Position numbers and translations under genes: made by a program. DNA of 42,468 bases from Deltaproteobacteria bacterium (lineage in GTDB: Bacteria > Desulfobacterota > Desulfobulbia > Desulfobulbales > VMSU01): NCBI GenBank assembly GCA_021782655.1, contig JAJXUT010000003.1, positions 1-42,468 of the forward strand. The letters run 5' to 3'. Shown here piece by piece: positions 30,313 through 37,672 of the stretch. A model generated the notes under the pieces. The model saw only the letters and a list, made by a program, of their open reading frames with translations. It was not told where the DNA came from and ran no database searches. Positions within the stretch are counted from its first letter, which is position 1, and each line of letters starts with the position of its first letter.

Positions 30313-30513
30313 ATGAACGTCAACCTACTCTTCATCGGCCTGATCTTCGGTTCCCTGGGCATGGGCTATATCGCCTATGGCCGCAAGCAGTCTCACCTGC
30401 CGGCCATCCTGGCCGGGGTCGGGCTCTGCGCCTTTCCCTACTTCGTCAACAGCGTCTGGATGTCGATCGTTATCGGCCTAGCCCTGACCATTCTACCCTT
30501 CCTGCTCAGGTAG
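30313..30513 (+). CDS. Small membrane protein, 66 residues, unknown function
   Basis: The start is the ATG at 30313 (MNVNLLFIGLIFGSLGMGY). The track's start 83 codons upstream reads through the promoter. Two to three hydrophobic segments are predicted (about 4-20, 31-45, 47-64), with a YGRKQ loop between the first two. It resembles the short membrane proteins often annotated in Proteobacteria as amino-acid transport protein. That name has no experimental support I know of, so I assign no function. It has its own promoter and no clear Shine-Dalgarno. Confidence 0.75.
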   Translation: MNVNLLFIGLIFGSLGMGYIAYGRKQSHLPAILAGVGLCAFPYFVNSVWMSIVIGLALTILPFLLR

Positions 30514-30566
30514 TGATCCAACCAAACTAAATCCCCCTAACCCTCCTGGCCCGCTCAGAAAATAGC

Positions 30567-30595
30567 TTGACAATCTGCGAAATTAGGGGTGAAAT
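30567..30595 (+). promoter_or_regulatory. Promoter for the HAMP-GAF-GGDEF gene
   Basis: TTGACA (30567-30572), exactly 17 bp, then TGAAAT (30590-30595). The leader is about 50 nt and ends in the hairpin at 30632-30644. Confidence 0.55.
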
Positions 30596-30631
30596 TTTAA
30601 ACAGATGTCGTGGCCCCGGACGCCGTTACTC

Positions 30632-30644
30632 CTCCTCCCAGGAG
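30632..30644 (+). promoter_or_regulatory. Hairpin sequestering a Shine-Dalgarno site
   Basis: CTCCT-CCC-AGGAG is a perfect 5-bp stem in which the 3' strand is the whole Shine-Dalgarno AGGAG. That site lies 7 nt before the ATG at 30652. Translation of the cyclase may need the hairpin to be opened. Confidence 0.45.
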
Positions 30645-30651
30645 CGCCAAC

Positions 30652-32610
30652 ATGGATCAACCAGAAACCGACCCGGCCAGCGCCCACCACCAGTCCTCCT
30701 TTTCCCTGTTGGGCGCCTTCAAGTGCCCGACCGGCTCACCTCTGGGCCGCTTCCTGCAACGCTGCCTGGACACCAGCATCACCGGCAAGCTGATCGGCAT
30801 CCTGGTCGTCTCCCTGCTCGGCTTCGCCCTCTTGATCGCCTTCAACCGCAGCACCCTCCACAGCATCGACGAGCAAAATCACGTCATTAAAGACATCGCC
30901 ATCCCCCGCTACAAGATCAGCCAGTACATCCTGCGCTCCATCAACGGCTTTAAGATCTCGCTCATCCAACTCCTGGATAAGCCGGAATTAAAGGAGGGCG
31001 ACCCCCAGCTCCTGGCCAACGAGCAGCGGCTAAGCGACATGGACTCGATGCTCAACGCCCTGCAGCACGGCGGCCCGGTCCAGGACATGGCCAAGGTGGC
31101 CAAGCGCACCCTGGACACCTTCACCGTCCAGGCCACCGACGACCCCAAGGCCACCGCCATGTTCGCCGCCCTGAAGGGCAAGGAGTCGGCCCTGGCCAAG
31201 GCCTATCAGTCTCTGACCCAATGTCTGCTCACCACCACCTGCGCCGACGACGACAAGGACGACCTGATCGCAAATCTCAACGACTCGCTGGACGACCTCT
31301 ACGCCCAGGTGGTGAATCTAGCGGCGGACAGCAGCCAGCAGCAAGCCCAACAGTCACGGGAGCTGGTGCAAACCATCGCCACCTCCAACCAGCGTTCGCT
31401 GCTGATCGGCCTGGTCATCGCCATGGTGCTGACCATCGCCACCCTGCTCTACATCCTCATCATCGCCACGCCCCTGCGCAGCATCCTGGAAAAAATCACC
31501 TTCATCGCCCAGGGCGAGGGCGACCGGGCCCAGCGCATCGAGGTGAAGAGCAACGACGAGGTGGGCCAGCTCGCCCAACAGTTGAACACCATGGTGGACA
31601 ACATCTTCAGCTTAAATACCTTCAAGTCCATCATCGAGGAGGAGGAATCCACCACCGAGGTCAACCTGCGCCTGGCCAAACTGCTGCGCGACCGTTTCCG
31701 GCTGAACCACCTCTACGTTTACGAGATAACCGGCTCCAAGAACAACATGTCGGTGGCCTACGCCTCGGACATGTCGCACGTGTGCAGTGCCGAGATCTTC
31801 GACGACTCGAACTTCTGCCGGGCCAAGCGCACCGGGCACCCCATCTCCTCGATCGAGTTCCCGGAGATCTGCAAGGTCTTTCCCCACAAGGACCTCTTTG
31901 AACACCACTGCATCCCGATGATCGCCAACGGCAAGGTGGTGGGGGTGGTGCAGTTCCTGGAGGACGTTAAGCGCACCCCGGAGGAGCAGCGGGAGTTCGA
32001 CGCCCAAGTCAAGCGGGCCGGGCGCTACATCGCCGAGGCGACACCGGTGATCGAGGCCAAGCGCTTCGCCTCGGCCCTGCACGAGACCACCATGCGCGAC
32101 CCGATGACCGACCTCTACAACCGGCGCTTCTTGGAGACCTACTCCAACACCCTGGTGGCCAGCACCATCCGCCGGGAGACCAAGATCGGCATCCTGATGT
32201 GCGACATGGACTTCTTCAAGGTGGTGAACGACACCTACGGCCACGAGACCGGCGACGTGGTGCTGGTAAAGACGGCCGAGGTGCTCAAGAGCTGCGTCCG
32301 GGCCTCGGACATGGTGATCCGCTACGGCGGCGAGGAGTTCATCGTCCTGCTCATCGACGTGAAGAGCGACAAAGACATCCTGCCGCTGGCCGAGAAGATC
32401 CGGGCCACCATGGAGATGACGGTCATCAACATCCCCACCGGCACCCTGAAGAAGACGATCAGCGTCGGGGCCAGCGTCTTCCCCCAGGACACCGACGGCT
32501 TCTGGGAGGCGATCAAATTCGCCGACGTCGCCCTCTACCGGGCCAAGGAGGAGGGCCGCAACCGGGTGGTCCGCTTCACTCAAGACATGTGGGGCCAGGA
32601 AAAATACTGA
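30652..32610 (+). CDS. Membrane sensor diguanylate cyclase (HAMP-GAF-GGDEF)
   Basis: The start is the ATG at 30652 behind AGGAG; the track's GTG at 30610 lacks a site. It has 652 residues. A short cytoplasmic N-terminus is followed by TM1 (about 45-63), a helical periplasmic sensor of about 190 residues, TM2 (about 245-266), HAMP, and a GAF-like domain containing several cysteines (CSAEIFDDSNFC, FPEICKVFP). A GGDEF domain ends the protein. Its active site is RYGGEEF (about 557-563) with the I-site RASD five residues before, so it should be an active cyclase. The GAF cysteines could bind a cofactor or metal, but this is speculative. The ligand of the sensor domain is unknown. Confidence 0.92.
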   Translation: MDQPETDPASAHHQSSFSLLGAFKCPTGSPLGRFLQRCLDTSITGKLIGILVVSLLGFALLIAFNRSTLHSIDEQNHVIKDIAIPRYKISQYILRSINGFKISLIQLLDKPELKEGDPQLLANEQRLSDMDSMLNALQHGGPVQDMAKVAKRTLDTFTVQATDDPKATAMFAALKGKESALAKAYQSLTQCLLTTTCADDDKDDLIANLNDSLDDLYAQVVNLAADSSQQQAQQSRELVQTIATSNQRSLLIGLVIAMVLTIATLLYILIIATPLRSILEKITFIAQGEGDRAQRIEVKSNDEVGQLAQQLNTMVDNIFSLNTFKSIIEEEESTTEVNLRLAKLLRDRFRLNHLYVYEITGSKNNMSVAYASDMSHVCSAEIFDDSNFCRAKRTGHPISSIEFPEICKVFPHKDLFEHHCIPMIANGKVVGVVQFLEDVKRTPEEQREFDAQVKRAGRYIAEATPVIEAKRFASALHETTMRDPMTDLYNRRFLETYSNTLVASTIRRETKIGILMCDMDFFKVVNDTYGHETGDVVLVKTAEVLKSCVRASDMVIRYGGEEFIVLLIDVKSDKDILPLAEKIRATMEMTVINIPTGTLKKTISVGASVFPQDTDGFWEAIKFADVALYRAKEEGRNRVVRFTQDMWGQEKY

Positions 32611-32671
32611 CGGCCCGAAAAGTGCCACTTGAACCTCGCCCTTCGCCCCCCGGAACCCTGATTTTTTTCGT

Positions 32672-32699
32672 GGCGCAAACGCGCCGGGAGAATTATACT
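32672..32699 (+). promoter_or_regulatory. Possible pyrG promoter with short or no leader, and overlapping palindrome
   Basis: TATACT (32694-32699) lies only 8 nt before the pyrG ATG, so a transcript from it would be nearly leaderless. The -35 region is poor. A perfect hairpin sequence GGCGC-AAAC-GCGCC (32672-32685), preceded by seven Ts, fills the spacer and could be an operator. Confidence 0.35.
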
Positions 32700-32707
32700 G
32701 CCCGGCC

Positions 32708-34357
32708 ATGAAACCAGCCCAACACTCCTCCAACACCAAATACATCTTCATCACCGGCGGCGTCCTCTCCTCCCTGGGCAAGGGCCTGGCGGCAGCGTCC
32801 ATCGGCGCCTTGCTCGAAAGCCGAGGGCTCAAGATCACCTTCCAGAAGCTCGATCCCTACATCAACGTCGATCCCGGCACCATGAACCCCTTCCAGCACG
32901 GCGAGGTCTACGTCACCGACGACGGGGCGGAGACCGACCTCGATCTCGGCCACTACGAGCGCTTCTCGTCGGCGGTGCTGGGCCAGGGCAACAACTACAC
33001 CTCGGGCCGTATCTACCACTCGGTGATCACCAAGGAACGGCGAGGCGAATACCAGGGCGGCACCGTCCAGGTCATCCCCCACATCACCGACGAGATCAAG
33101 GCCGCCATCCTGCAACTGGACGGCTCAGTGGACGTGGCCATCGTCGAGATCGGCGGCACCATCGGCGACATCGAGGGCCAGCCCTTCCTGGAGGCCATCC
33201 GCCAGTTCCGCATCGATCATGGCCGGGAAAACGCCCTGTTCATCCACGTCACCTGGGTGCCGTACATCAAGACCGCCGGCGAGGTCAAGACCAAGCCCAC
33301 CCAGCATAGCGTCAAGGAACTCCGGGCCATCGGCATCCAGCCCGACATCCTTCTCTGCCGCACCGAGACCCAGCTTTCCAAGGAGATCAAGGCCAAGATC
33401 GCCCTGTTCTGCAACGTGGACGCGGGCGACGTCATCACCGCCCAGGACGTGGACAGCATCTACGAGGTGCCGCTCTGCTTCCACCGCGAGGGCCTCGACG
33501 AGAAGATCCTCAAACACTTAAACATCTGGACCGGGGCGCCGCGGCTGGCAAACTGGGAACGGTTGATCGAGAAGATCAAGAATCCGGGCCGGCAGGTGCA
33601 CATCGGCATCATCGGCAAGTACGTCGATCTCACCGAGTCCTACAAGAGCCTGCACGAGGCCCTGGTGCACGGAGGGGTGGCCAACGACGCCCGGGTCAAC
33701 CTGCGCTACGTCAGCGCCGAAGACCTGGAGCAGCAGGAGCCCGAGGCCCTCTTGGGCGGCTTGGACGGCATCCTGGTGCCGGGCGGGTTCGGCAAACGGG
33801 GGGTGGAGGGCAAGATCCGGGCCATCACCTACGCCCGCACCCGCAAGGTGCCTTTCTTCGGTATCTGCCTGGGGATGCAGCTCGCAGTCATCGAGTTCGC
33901 CCGCCAGCTCGCCGGGATGGACGACGCCACCAGCCACGAGTTCACCAACGAGACCAGCCACCCGGTGATCTACCTGATGAAGGAGTGGTACGACTACCGC
34001 ACCGAGACGGTGCAGGTGCGCGACGAACGCTCCGACATGGGCGGTACCCTGCGCCTGGGGGCCTACCCCTGCCAGCTCAAGCAGGGCACCTTCGCCAGGG
34101 CGGCCTACGGAACGGAGGCCATCAGCGAACGTCATCGCCACCGCTACGAGTTCAACAACGAGTTCCGGGCGCAACTGGAGGAAAACGGCCTGATCGTCAG
34201 CGGCACCTCGCCCGACGACCACCTGGTGGAGATCGTCGAGATCGGCGGCCATCCCTGGTTTCTGGGCTGCCAGTTCCACCCCGAGTTCAAGTCCTCGCCC
34301 ATGCATCCCCACCCCCTGTTCACCGCCTTCATCAAGGCGGCCCTGGGCCACCGCTAG
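32708..34357 (+). CDS. pyrG: CTP synthase
   Basis: It aminates UTP to CTP using glutamine. It has 549 residues. The N-terminal synthetase domain has the P-loop-like [14 protein letters not shown] (about 15-28), [15 protein letters not shown] and [10 protein letters not shown]. The C-terminal class I amidotransferase domain has nucleophile Cys387 in GICLGMQ and the partner histidine in [11 protein letters not shown] is also consumed in making CMP-Kdo, which fits the Kdo genes directly downstream. kdsA starts 3 bp after the stop. No Shine-Dalgarno is seen. Confidence 0.98.
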   Translation: MKPAQHSSNTKYIFITGGVLSSLGKGLAAASIGALLESRGLKITFQKLDPYINVDPGTMNPFQHGEVYVTDDGAETDLDLGHYERFSSAVLGQGNNYTSGRIYHSVITKERRGEYQGGTVQVIPHITDEIKAAILQLDGSVDVAIVEIGGTIGDIEGQPFLEAIRQFRIDHGRENALFIHVTWVPYIKTAGEVKTKPTQHSVKELRAIGIQPDILLCRTETQLSKEIKAKIALFCNVDAGDVITAQDVDSIYEVPLCFHREGLDEKILKHLNIWTGAPRLANWERLIEKIKNPGRQVHIGIIGKYVDLTESYKSLHEALVHGGVANDARVNLRYVSAEDLEQQEPEALLGGLDGILVPGGFGKRGVEGKIRAITYARTRKVPFFGICLGMQLAVIEFARQLAGMDDATSHEFTNETSHPVIYLMKEWYDYRTETVQVRDERSDMGGTLRLGAYPCQLKQGTFARAAYGTEAISERHRHRYEFNNEFRAQLEENGLIVSGTSPDDHLVEIVEIGGHPWFLGCQFHPEFKSSPMHPHPLFTAFIKAALGHR

Positions 34358-34360
34358 GCC

Positions 34361-35185
34361 ATGCCCGCCGCCGAGGTCATCATCAACGACACCGTCAAGG
34401 TCGGCCCTGGCCGGCCTTTTTTGTTGATCGCCGGGCCCTGCGTCCTGGAATCAGAGTCCATGGCAATTGCGGTGGCTAAGACCGTGGCCGGCATCTGCGC
34501 CCGGCTGGGGGTCGCCTACGTCTTCAAGGCCTCCTTCGACAAGGCCAACCGCACCTCGCTGGCCGCCTTCCGGGGGCCGGGGCTAAGCGAGGGCATGAGA
34601 ATCCTCTCGAAAATCAAGGCAATGGGCATTCCGGTGGTCTCGGACGTGCACGAGGCCGGACAAGTGGCGTTGGTGCAAGACACCCTGGATCTGATCCAGA
34701 TCCCGGCCTTCCTCTGCCGTCAGACCGATCTCCTGGTGGCGGCGGCTAAGAGCGGCAAGGCCATCGCCCTGAAGAAGGGCCAATTTCTGTCGCCCTGGGA
34801 CATGGAGTACGCGGTGAGAAAGGTCAAGGACTCGGGTAACGACAAGCTCCTGCTCCTGGAACGGGGCTCGAGTTTCGGCTACAATAACCTGGTGGTGGAT
34901 ATGCGCGCCCTGCCGGTGATGCGATCCTTAGGCTGCCCGGTGATCTACGACGCCACCCACAGCGTTCAGTTGCCAGGCGGGGCGGGCGGGGCATCCGGCG
35001 GCCAGCGCCAGTTCATCCCCCCGCTGGCCAGGGCGGCCACCGCCTGCGGCATCGACGGGCTATTCATGGAGGTGCACCCCCACCCCGACCAGGCCCTGTG
35101 CGACGGCCCCAACTCCCTGCCCCTCGAGCAGGTCGAGCCTCTGCTCAACCAGCTGCTCGCCATCCACGCCCTGGTGCAGACATGA
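34361..35185 (+). CDS. kdsA: 3-deoxy-8-phosphooctulonate (Kdo-8-P) synthase
   Basis: It condenses arabinose-5-phosphate with phosphoenolpyruvate. It has 274 residues. The motif LLIAGPCVLES places a cysteine (Cys27) at the position that marks the metal-dependent class, as in Aquifex; E. coli has Asn there. Other motifs are KASFDKANRTS, LKKGQFLSPWDM, LLERGSSFGYNN and YDATHSVQLPG. FMEVHPHPDQALCDGPN near the end completes the active site. Its stop overlaps the kdsC start. Confidence 0.97.
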   Translation: MPAAEVIINDTVKVGPGRPFLLIAGPCVLESESMAIAVAKTVAGICARLGVAYVFKASFDKANRTSLAAFRGPGLSEGMRILSKIKAMGIPVVSDVHEAGQVALVQDTLDLIQIPAFLCRQTDLLVAAAKSGKAIALKKGQFLSPWDMEYAVRKVKDSGNDKLLLLERGSSFGYNNLVVDMRALPVMRSLGCPVIYDATHSVQLPGGAGGASGGQRQFIPPLARAATACGIDGLFMEVHPHPDQALCDGPNSLPLEQVEPLLNQLLAIHALVQT

Positions 35186-35832
35186 ACGACGCCTGCCCGC
35201 CGGGAGACCCGGCCCGACCCTACCCCGGCGACTGCGAGCTCACCGAATTTCTGCGCGCCCGGGCCGCGGCCCGGCACGGCGGCAAAAACGGGCCTTTGAG
35301 CCGCCAGGCCTGCCTCAACCGGGCAAGAGAGATCAAGCTGTTGCTGCTCGACGTGGACGGGGTGCTGACCAACGGCTCCATCACCTACACCCAGACCGGG
35401 GACGAGATCAAGAGTTTCCACTGCCGGGACGGCTTCGGCCTGAGACTCCTGCAAAAGACCGGAGTCGAGGTGGGGCTGATCACCGCCCGTCAGTCGGAGG
35501 CGGTGCGCCGCCGGGCCTACGACCTAGGGTTAAGCCATGTCTTTCAAGGCGTCCGCAACAAAATGGAGGTGGTGTCCTCCCTGCTCGCCGAGCTGAAGAT
35601 CGAGCTGACCGAGGTGGCCTACATGGGCGACGACTGGCTCGATCTGCCGGTGCTCGAACGGGTGGGGCTGGCGGCGGTGGTGGCCGACGCCATGCCCGAA
35701 CTCATCCCCCTGGCGCATTTCGTGGCCAAGAATCCCGGCGGCCAGGGGGCGGTACGCGAGCTGTGCGACCTAATCGTCGAGGCCAAGGGCCGCCGCCAGG
35801 AGCTCATGGCCGAATACCTGGCCCGGCAATGA
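35182..35832 (+). CDS. kdsC: Kdo-8-phosphate phosphatase (HAD family)
   Basis: It hydrolyses Kdo-8-P to Kdo. It has 216 residues from the ATG that overlaps the kdsA TGA; the ORF-track start at 35098 lies inside kdsA. About 50 N-terminal residues (rich in Ala, Arg and Pro) precede the usual core and are not part of the family. Nucleophile motif DVDGVLTNG, second motif LITARQSEAV, Lys in NKMEVV, acidic motif MGDDWLDLPVL, then the family tail KNPGGQGAVRELCDLI. It overlaps lptC by four bases (ATGA). Confidence 0.93.
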   Translation: MNDACPPGDPARPYPGDCELTEFLRARAAARHGGKNGPLSRQACLNRAREIKLLLLDVDGVLTNGSITYTQTGDEIKSFHCRDGFGLRLLQKTGVEVGLITARQSEAVRRRAYDLGLSHVFQGVRNKMEVVSSLLAELKIELTEVAYMGDDWLDLPVLERVGLAAVVADAMPELIPLAHFVAKNPGGQGAVRELCDLIVEAKGRRQELMAEYLARQ

Positions 35833-36380
35833 ACTTAAACCGCCTCGCCTGGAAATTACCCCTGTTTTTCATAGCCACCATCCCGCTCTGGCAGGCGGGG
35901 TTGGGCCGCTTCCTGCGGCTGGGCCCCGGCCCGCTAACCGTGGTTAGGCAGCAAGGCTCGAGCTTCGAGATCGCGGGGCTGACCTTCGCCCAGAGTCAAG
36001 ACGGCAAGGCCGAAGTCACCGTCCGGGCGCGGGGCCTGTCTGGCGGCCAGGATGGCGACTACACCCTGAACGAGGCCCAGGCCGACCGACTGGGCCCCCA
36101 TCCGCTCCACTTAAGCGGCGGCCAGGCGGTCTACGATCCCCGAACCGGCATCCTGACGGTCACGGACGCGGTGACCATCGACACCCAGGACCTAAAGATC
36201 AACACCGAGGCGCTGCGCTACCTGTTGCGTTTCGACACCATCAAGAGCGCGGCCCCGGTGGCGATAACCGGCCAGGGAATGCGGCTCACCGGCACCAGCT
36301 TTCGTTACAACACCCAAACCGGCTACCTGAGGGTGGGGGCGCGGGTCAAATTTCTCTACACCCCGCTGCCCACCACTTAA
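35829..36380 (+). CDS. lptC: LPS export protein LptC-like (YrbK)
   Basis: It has 183 residues from the ATG overlapping the kdsC stop; the track's earlier start is in kdsC. One N-terminal transmembrane helix (about 8-25) precedes a single beta-jellyroll periplasmic domain with the LptC pattern GLTFAQSQDGKAEVTVRA and LSGGQAVYDPRTGILTVTD. It would take LPS from LptB2FG and pass it to LptA. lptA and lptB, which normally follow, are absent here. Confidence 0.82.
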   Translation: MNLNRLAWKLPLFFIATIPLWQAGLGRFLRLGPGPLTVVRQQGSSFEIAGLTFAQSQDGKAEVTVRARGLSGGQDGDYTLNEAQADRLGPHPLHLSGGQAVYDPRTGILTVTDAVTIDTQDLKINTEALRYLLRFDTIKSAAPVAITGQGMRLTGTSFRYNTQTGYLRVGARVKFLYTPLPTT

Positions 36381-36386
36381 CAAACC

Positions 36387-36707
36387 ATGCCTATCATCCC
36401 GCCCTCGCCCCTGCAACGCAACCAACGGCTGCTGGCCGTGATCGGCGTCTTTCTGGCGGCGATATTCCTCCTGGTGTACCTGGTGCCCTACGGCGGCCGC
36501 CAGTATCTCGCCCTGCGCGGCCAGCTAACCCACACCCAGGCCGAAATCGCGCAGCTAAAAAACCAGAACCAGGAGTTGAAGGACGAGGTCGAGCACCTAA
36601 GGAACGACCCCAGCTACATCGAGAAAATCGCCCGCCAAAAGCTGGGGATGCTGAAGAAAAACGAGGTCGTCTTCGAGGCGCCGGAGAAGAAAAAACGCCA
36701 ACCATGA
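36387..36707 (+). CDS. ftsB: Septum formation initiator, FtsB/DivIC family
   Basis: It has 106 residues. A cytoplasmic N-terminus precedes one membrane helix (about 16-32), then a coiled coil (about 38-72, LTHTQAEIAQLKNQNQELKD). The family ending follows: LRNDPSYIEKIARQKLGM. FtsB with FtsL and FtsQ activates septal wall synthesis. It ends in a basic tail KKKRQP, and its stop overlaps the next gene (ATGA). Confidence 0.85.
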   Translation: MPIIPPSPLQRNQRLLAVIGVFLAAIFLLVYLVPYGGRQYLALRGQLTHTQAEIAQLKNQNQELKDEVEHLRNDPSYIEKIARQKLGMLKKNEVVFEAPEKKKRQP

Positions 36708-37672
36708 GGAGGGGGATCGGCATCATCGGCACCGGCAAACACGGCAGCCGCTATGCCGAGCACCTCGTCCGCGACCTGGCGGATCGCGCCGAGCTGACCG
36801 CCGTCTGCCGGCGCTCACCAGCCATCGGCAAGGAACAGGCCGACCGCTGGCAGGCCGCCTACCACCAAGACTGGCGACAGCTCGTCGCCGACCCGCGAGT
36901 GGAGGCGGTGATCAGCGTCACCACCCCCAACCTGAACCCAGAGATCGCCGCCTGCTGCCTCAATCACCAAAAACCCCTGCTCATCGAAAAACCGCTGGCC
37001 GTAAGCATGGCCGCCGCCCAGACCATGGTGGCGGGTTTTCAGGACGCCGGCCTGCCGCTGACCGTAGCCCATACCCTGCGCTACAACCAGGTCATCCTCG
37101 GTCTGCGACGGGCATTCCCCCGGATCGGCGAGCTACGTTGCCTATCCGCCACCCATCAGCTTGAACCGTCCACCCTCGACTGGCTGACCCGCCCGGAACT
37201 GGCGGGCGGCGGGGTCATCTTCCACACTGCGGTGCACGTCTTCGACGCCCTGCGCTTCATCACCGGCCAGGAGATCATTCGCATCCAGGCCACGGCCCGG
37301 CGGGTTCATAACCCCAACCTGGAGGACCTGCTCACCGCCCAATTCGAGTTAAGCGGCGGGGCGCTGGGCACGCTGCTGGCGGGCAAGGTGGGGGCGGCCC
37401 GGGCGGGCCGTTACGAGTTCATGGGGGAGGCGGGGCAGTTGCAAGGCGACCAGGTGCATGGTCAACTGGAATTGGTGCAAGGGGCTGAGGTCACCACCCT
37501 TAAGCGCGGACAGCCAGGGCCGACCATCCTTCCCCTGCTCCGGGACTGGCTGGGTTATCTGGCGGGCCTGGGGGAGAACCCCCTCCCAGGCCAGGAGGGC
37601 TGGGCAGCGGTCAGGGTCTGCGCGGCCTGCGACCAGGCGGCGAGAGAGGGGGGCTGGGTCGCCTGCCTATGA
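36704..37672 (+). CDS. Gfo/Idh/MocA family NAD(P)-dependent oxidoreductase
   Basis: It has 322 residues. An N-terminal Rossmann fold has GIGIIGTGKHGSRYAEHL (about 4-21). The family signature EKPLAVS (about 96-102) follows, and a C-terminal alpha/beta domain contains GGGVIFHTAVHVFDALRFI. The catalytic Lys of the EKP motif is present. The substrate is unknown; sugars or inositols are usual for the family, and its place after Kdo genes suggests envelope sugar metabolism (inference). Its last 6 bases overlap the convergent gene's end. Confidence 0.87.
   Translation: MRRGIGIIGTGKHGSRYAEHLVRDLADRAELTAVCRRSPAIGKEQADRWQAAYHQDWRQLVADPRVEAVISVTTPNLNPEIAACCLNHQKPLLIEKPLAVSMAAAQTMVAGFQDAGLPLTVAHTLRYNQVILGLRRAFPRIGELRCLSATHQLEPSTLDWLTRPELAGGGVIFHTAVHVFDALRFITGQEIIRIQATARRVHNPNLEDLLTAQFELSGGALGTLLAGKVGAARAGRYEFMGEAGQLQGDQVHGQLELVQGAEVTTLKRGQPGPTILPLLRDWLGYLAGLGENPLPGQEGWAAVRVCAACDQAAREGGWVACL

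Noticed and set aside
30528-30548. Second copy of the 138-bp element
   Set aside because: Only the AAATCCCCCTAACCC half is present. There are no terminal inverted repeats and no matching GGGGGATTT arm, so at most it is a remnant.
31612-32838. 408-residue minus-strand ORF
   Set aside because: Shadow of the HAMP-GAF-GGDEF gene and the start of pyrG, both clearly coded on the plus strand.
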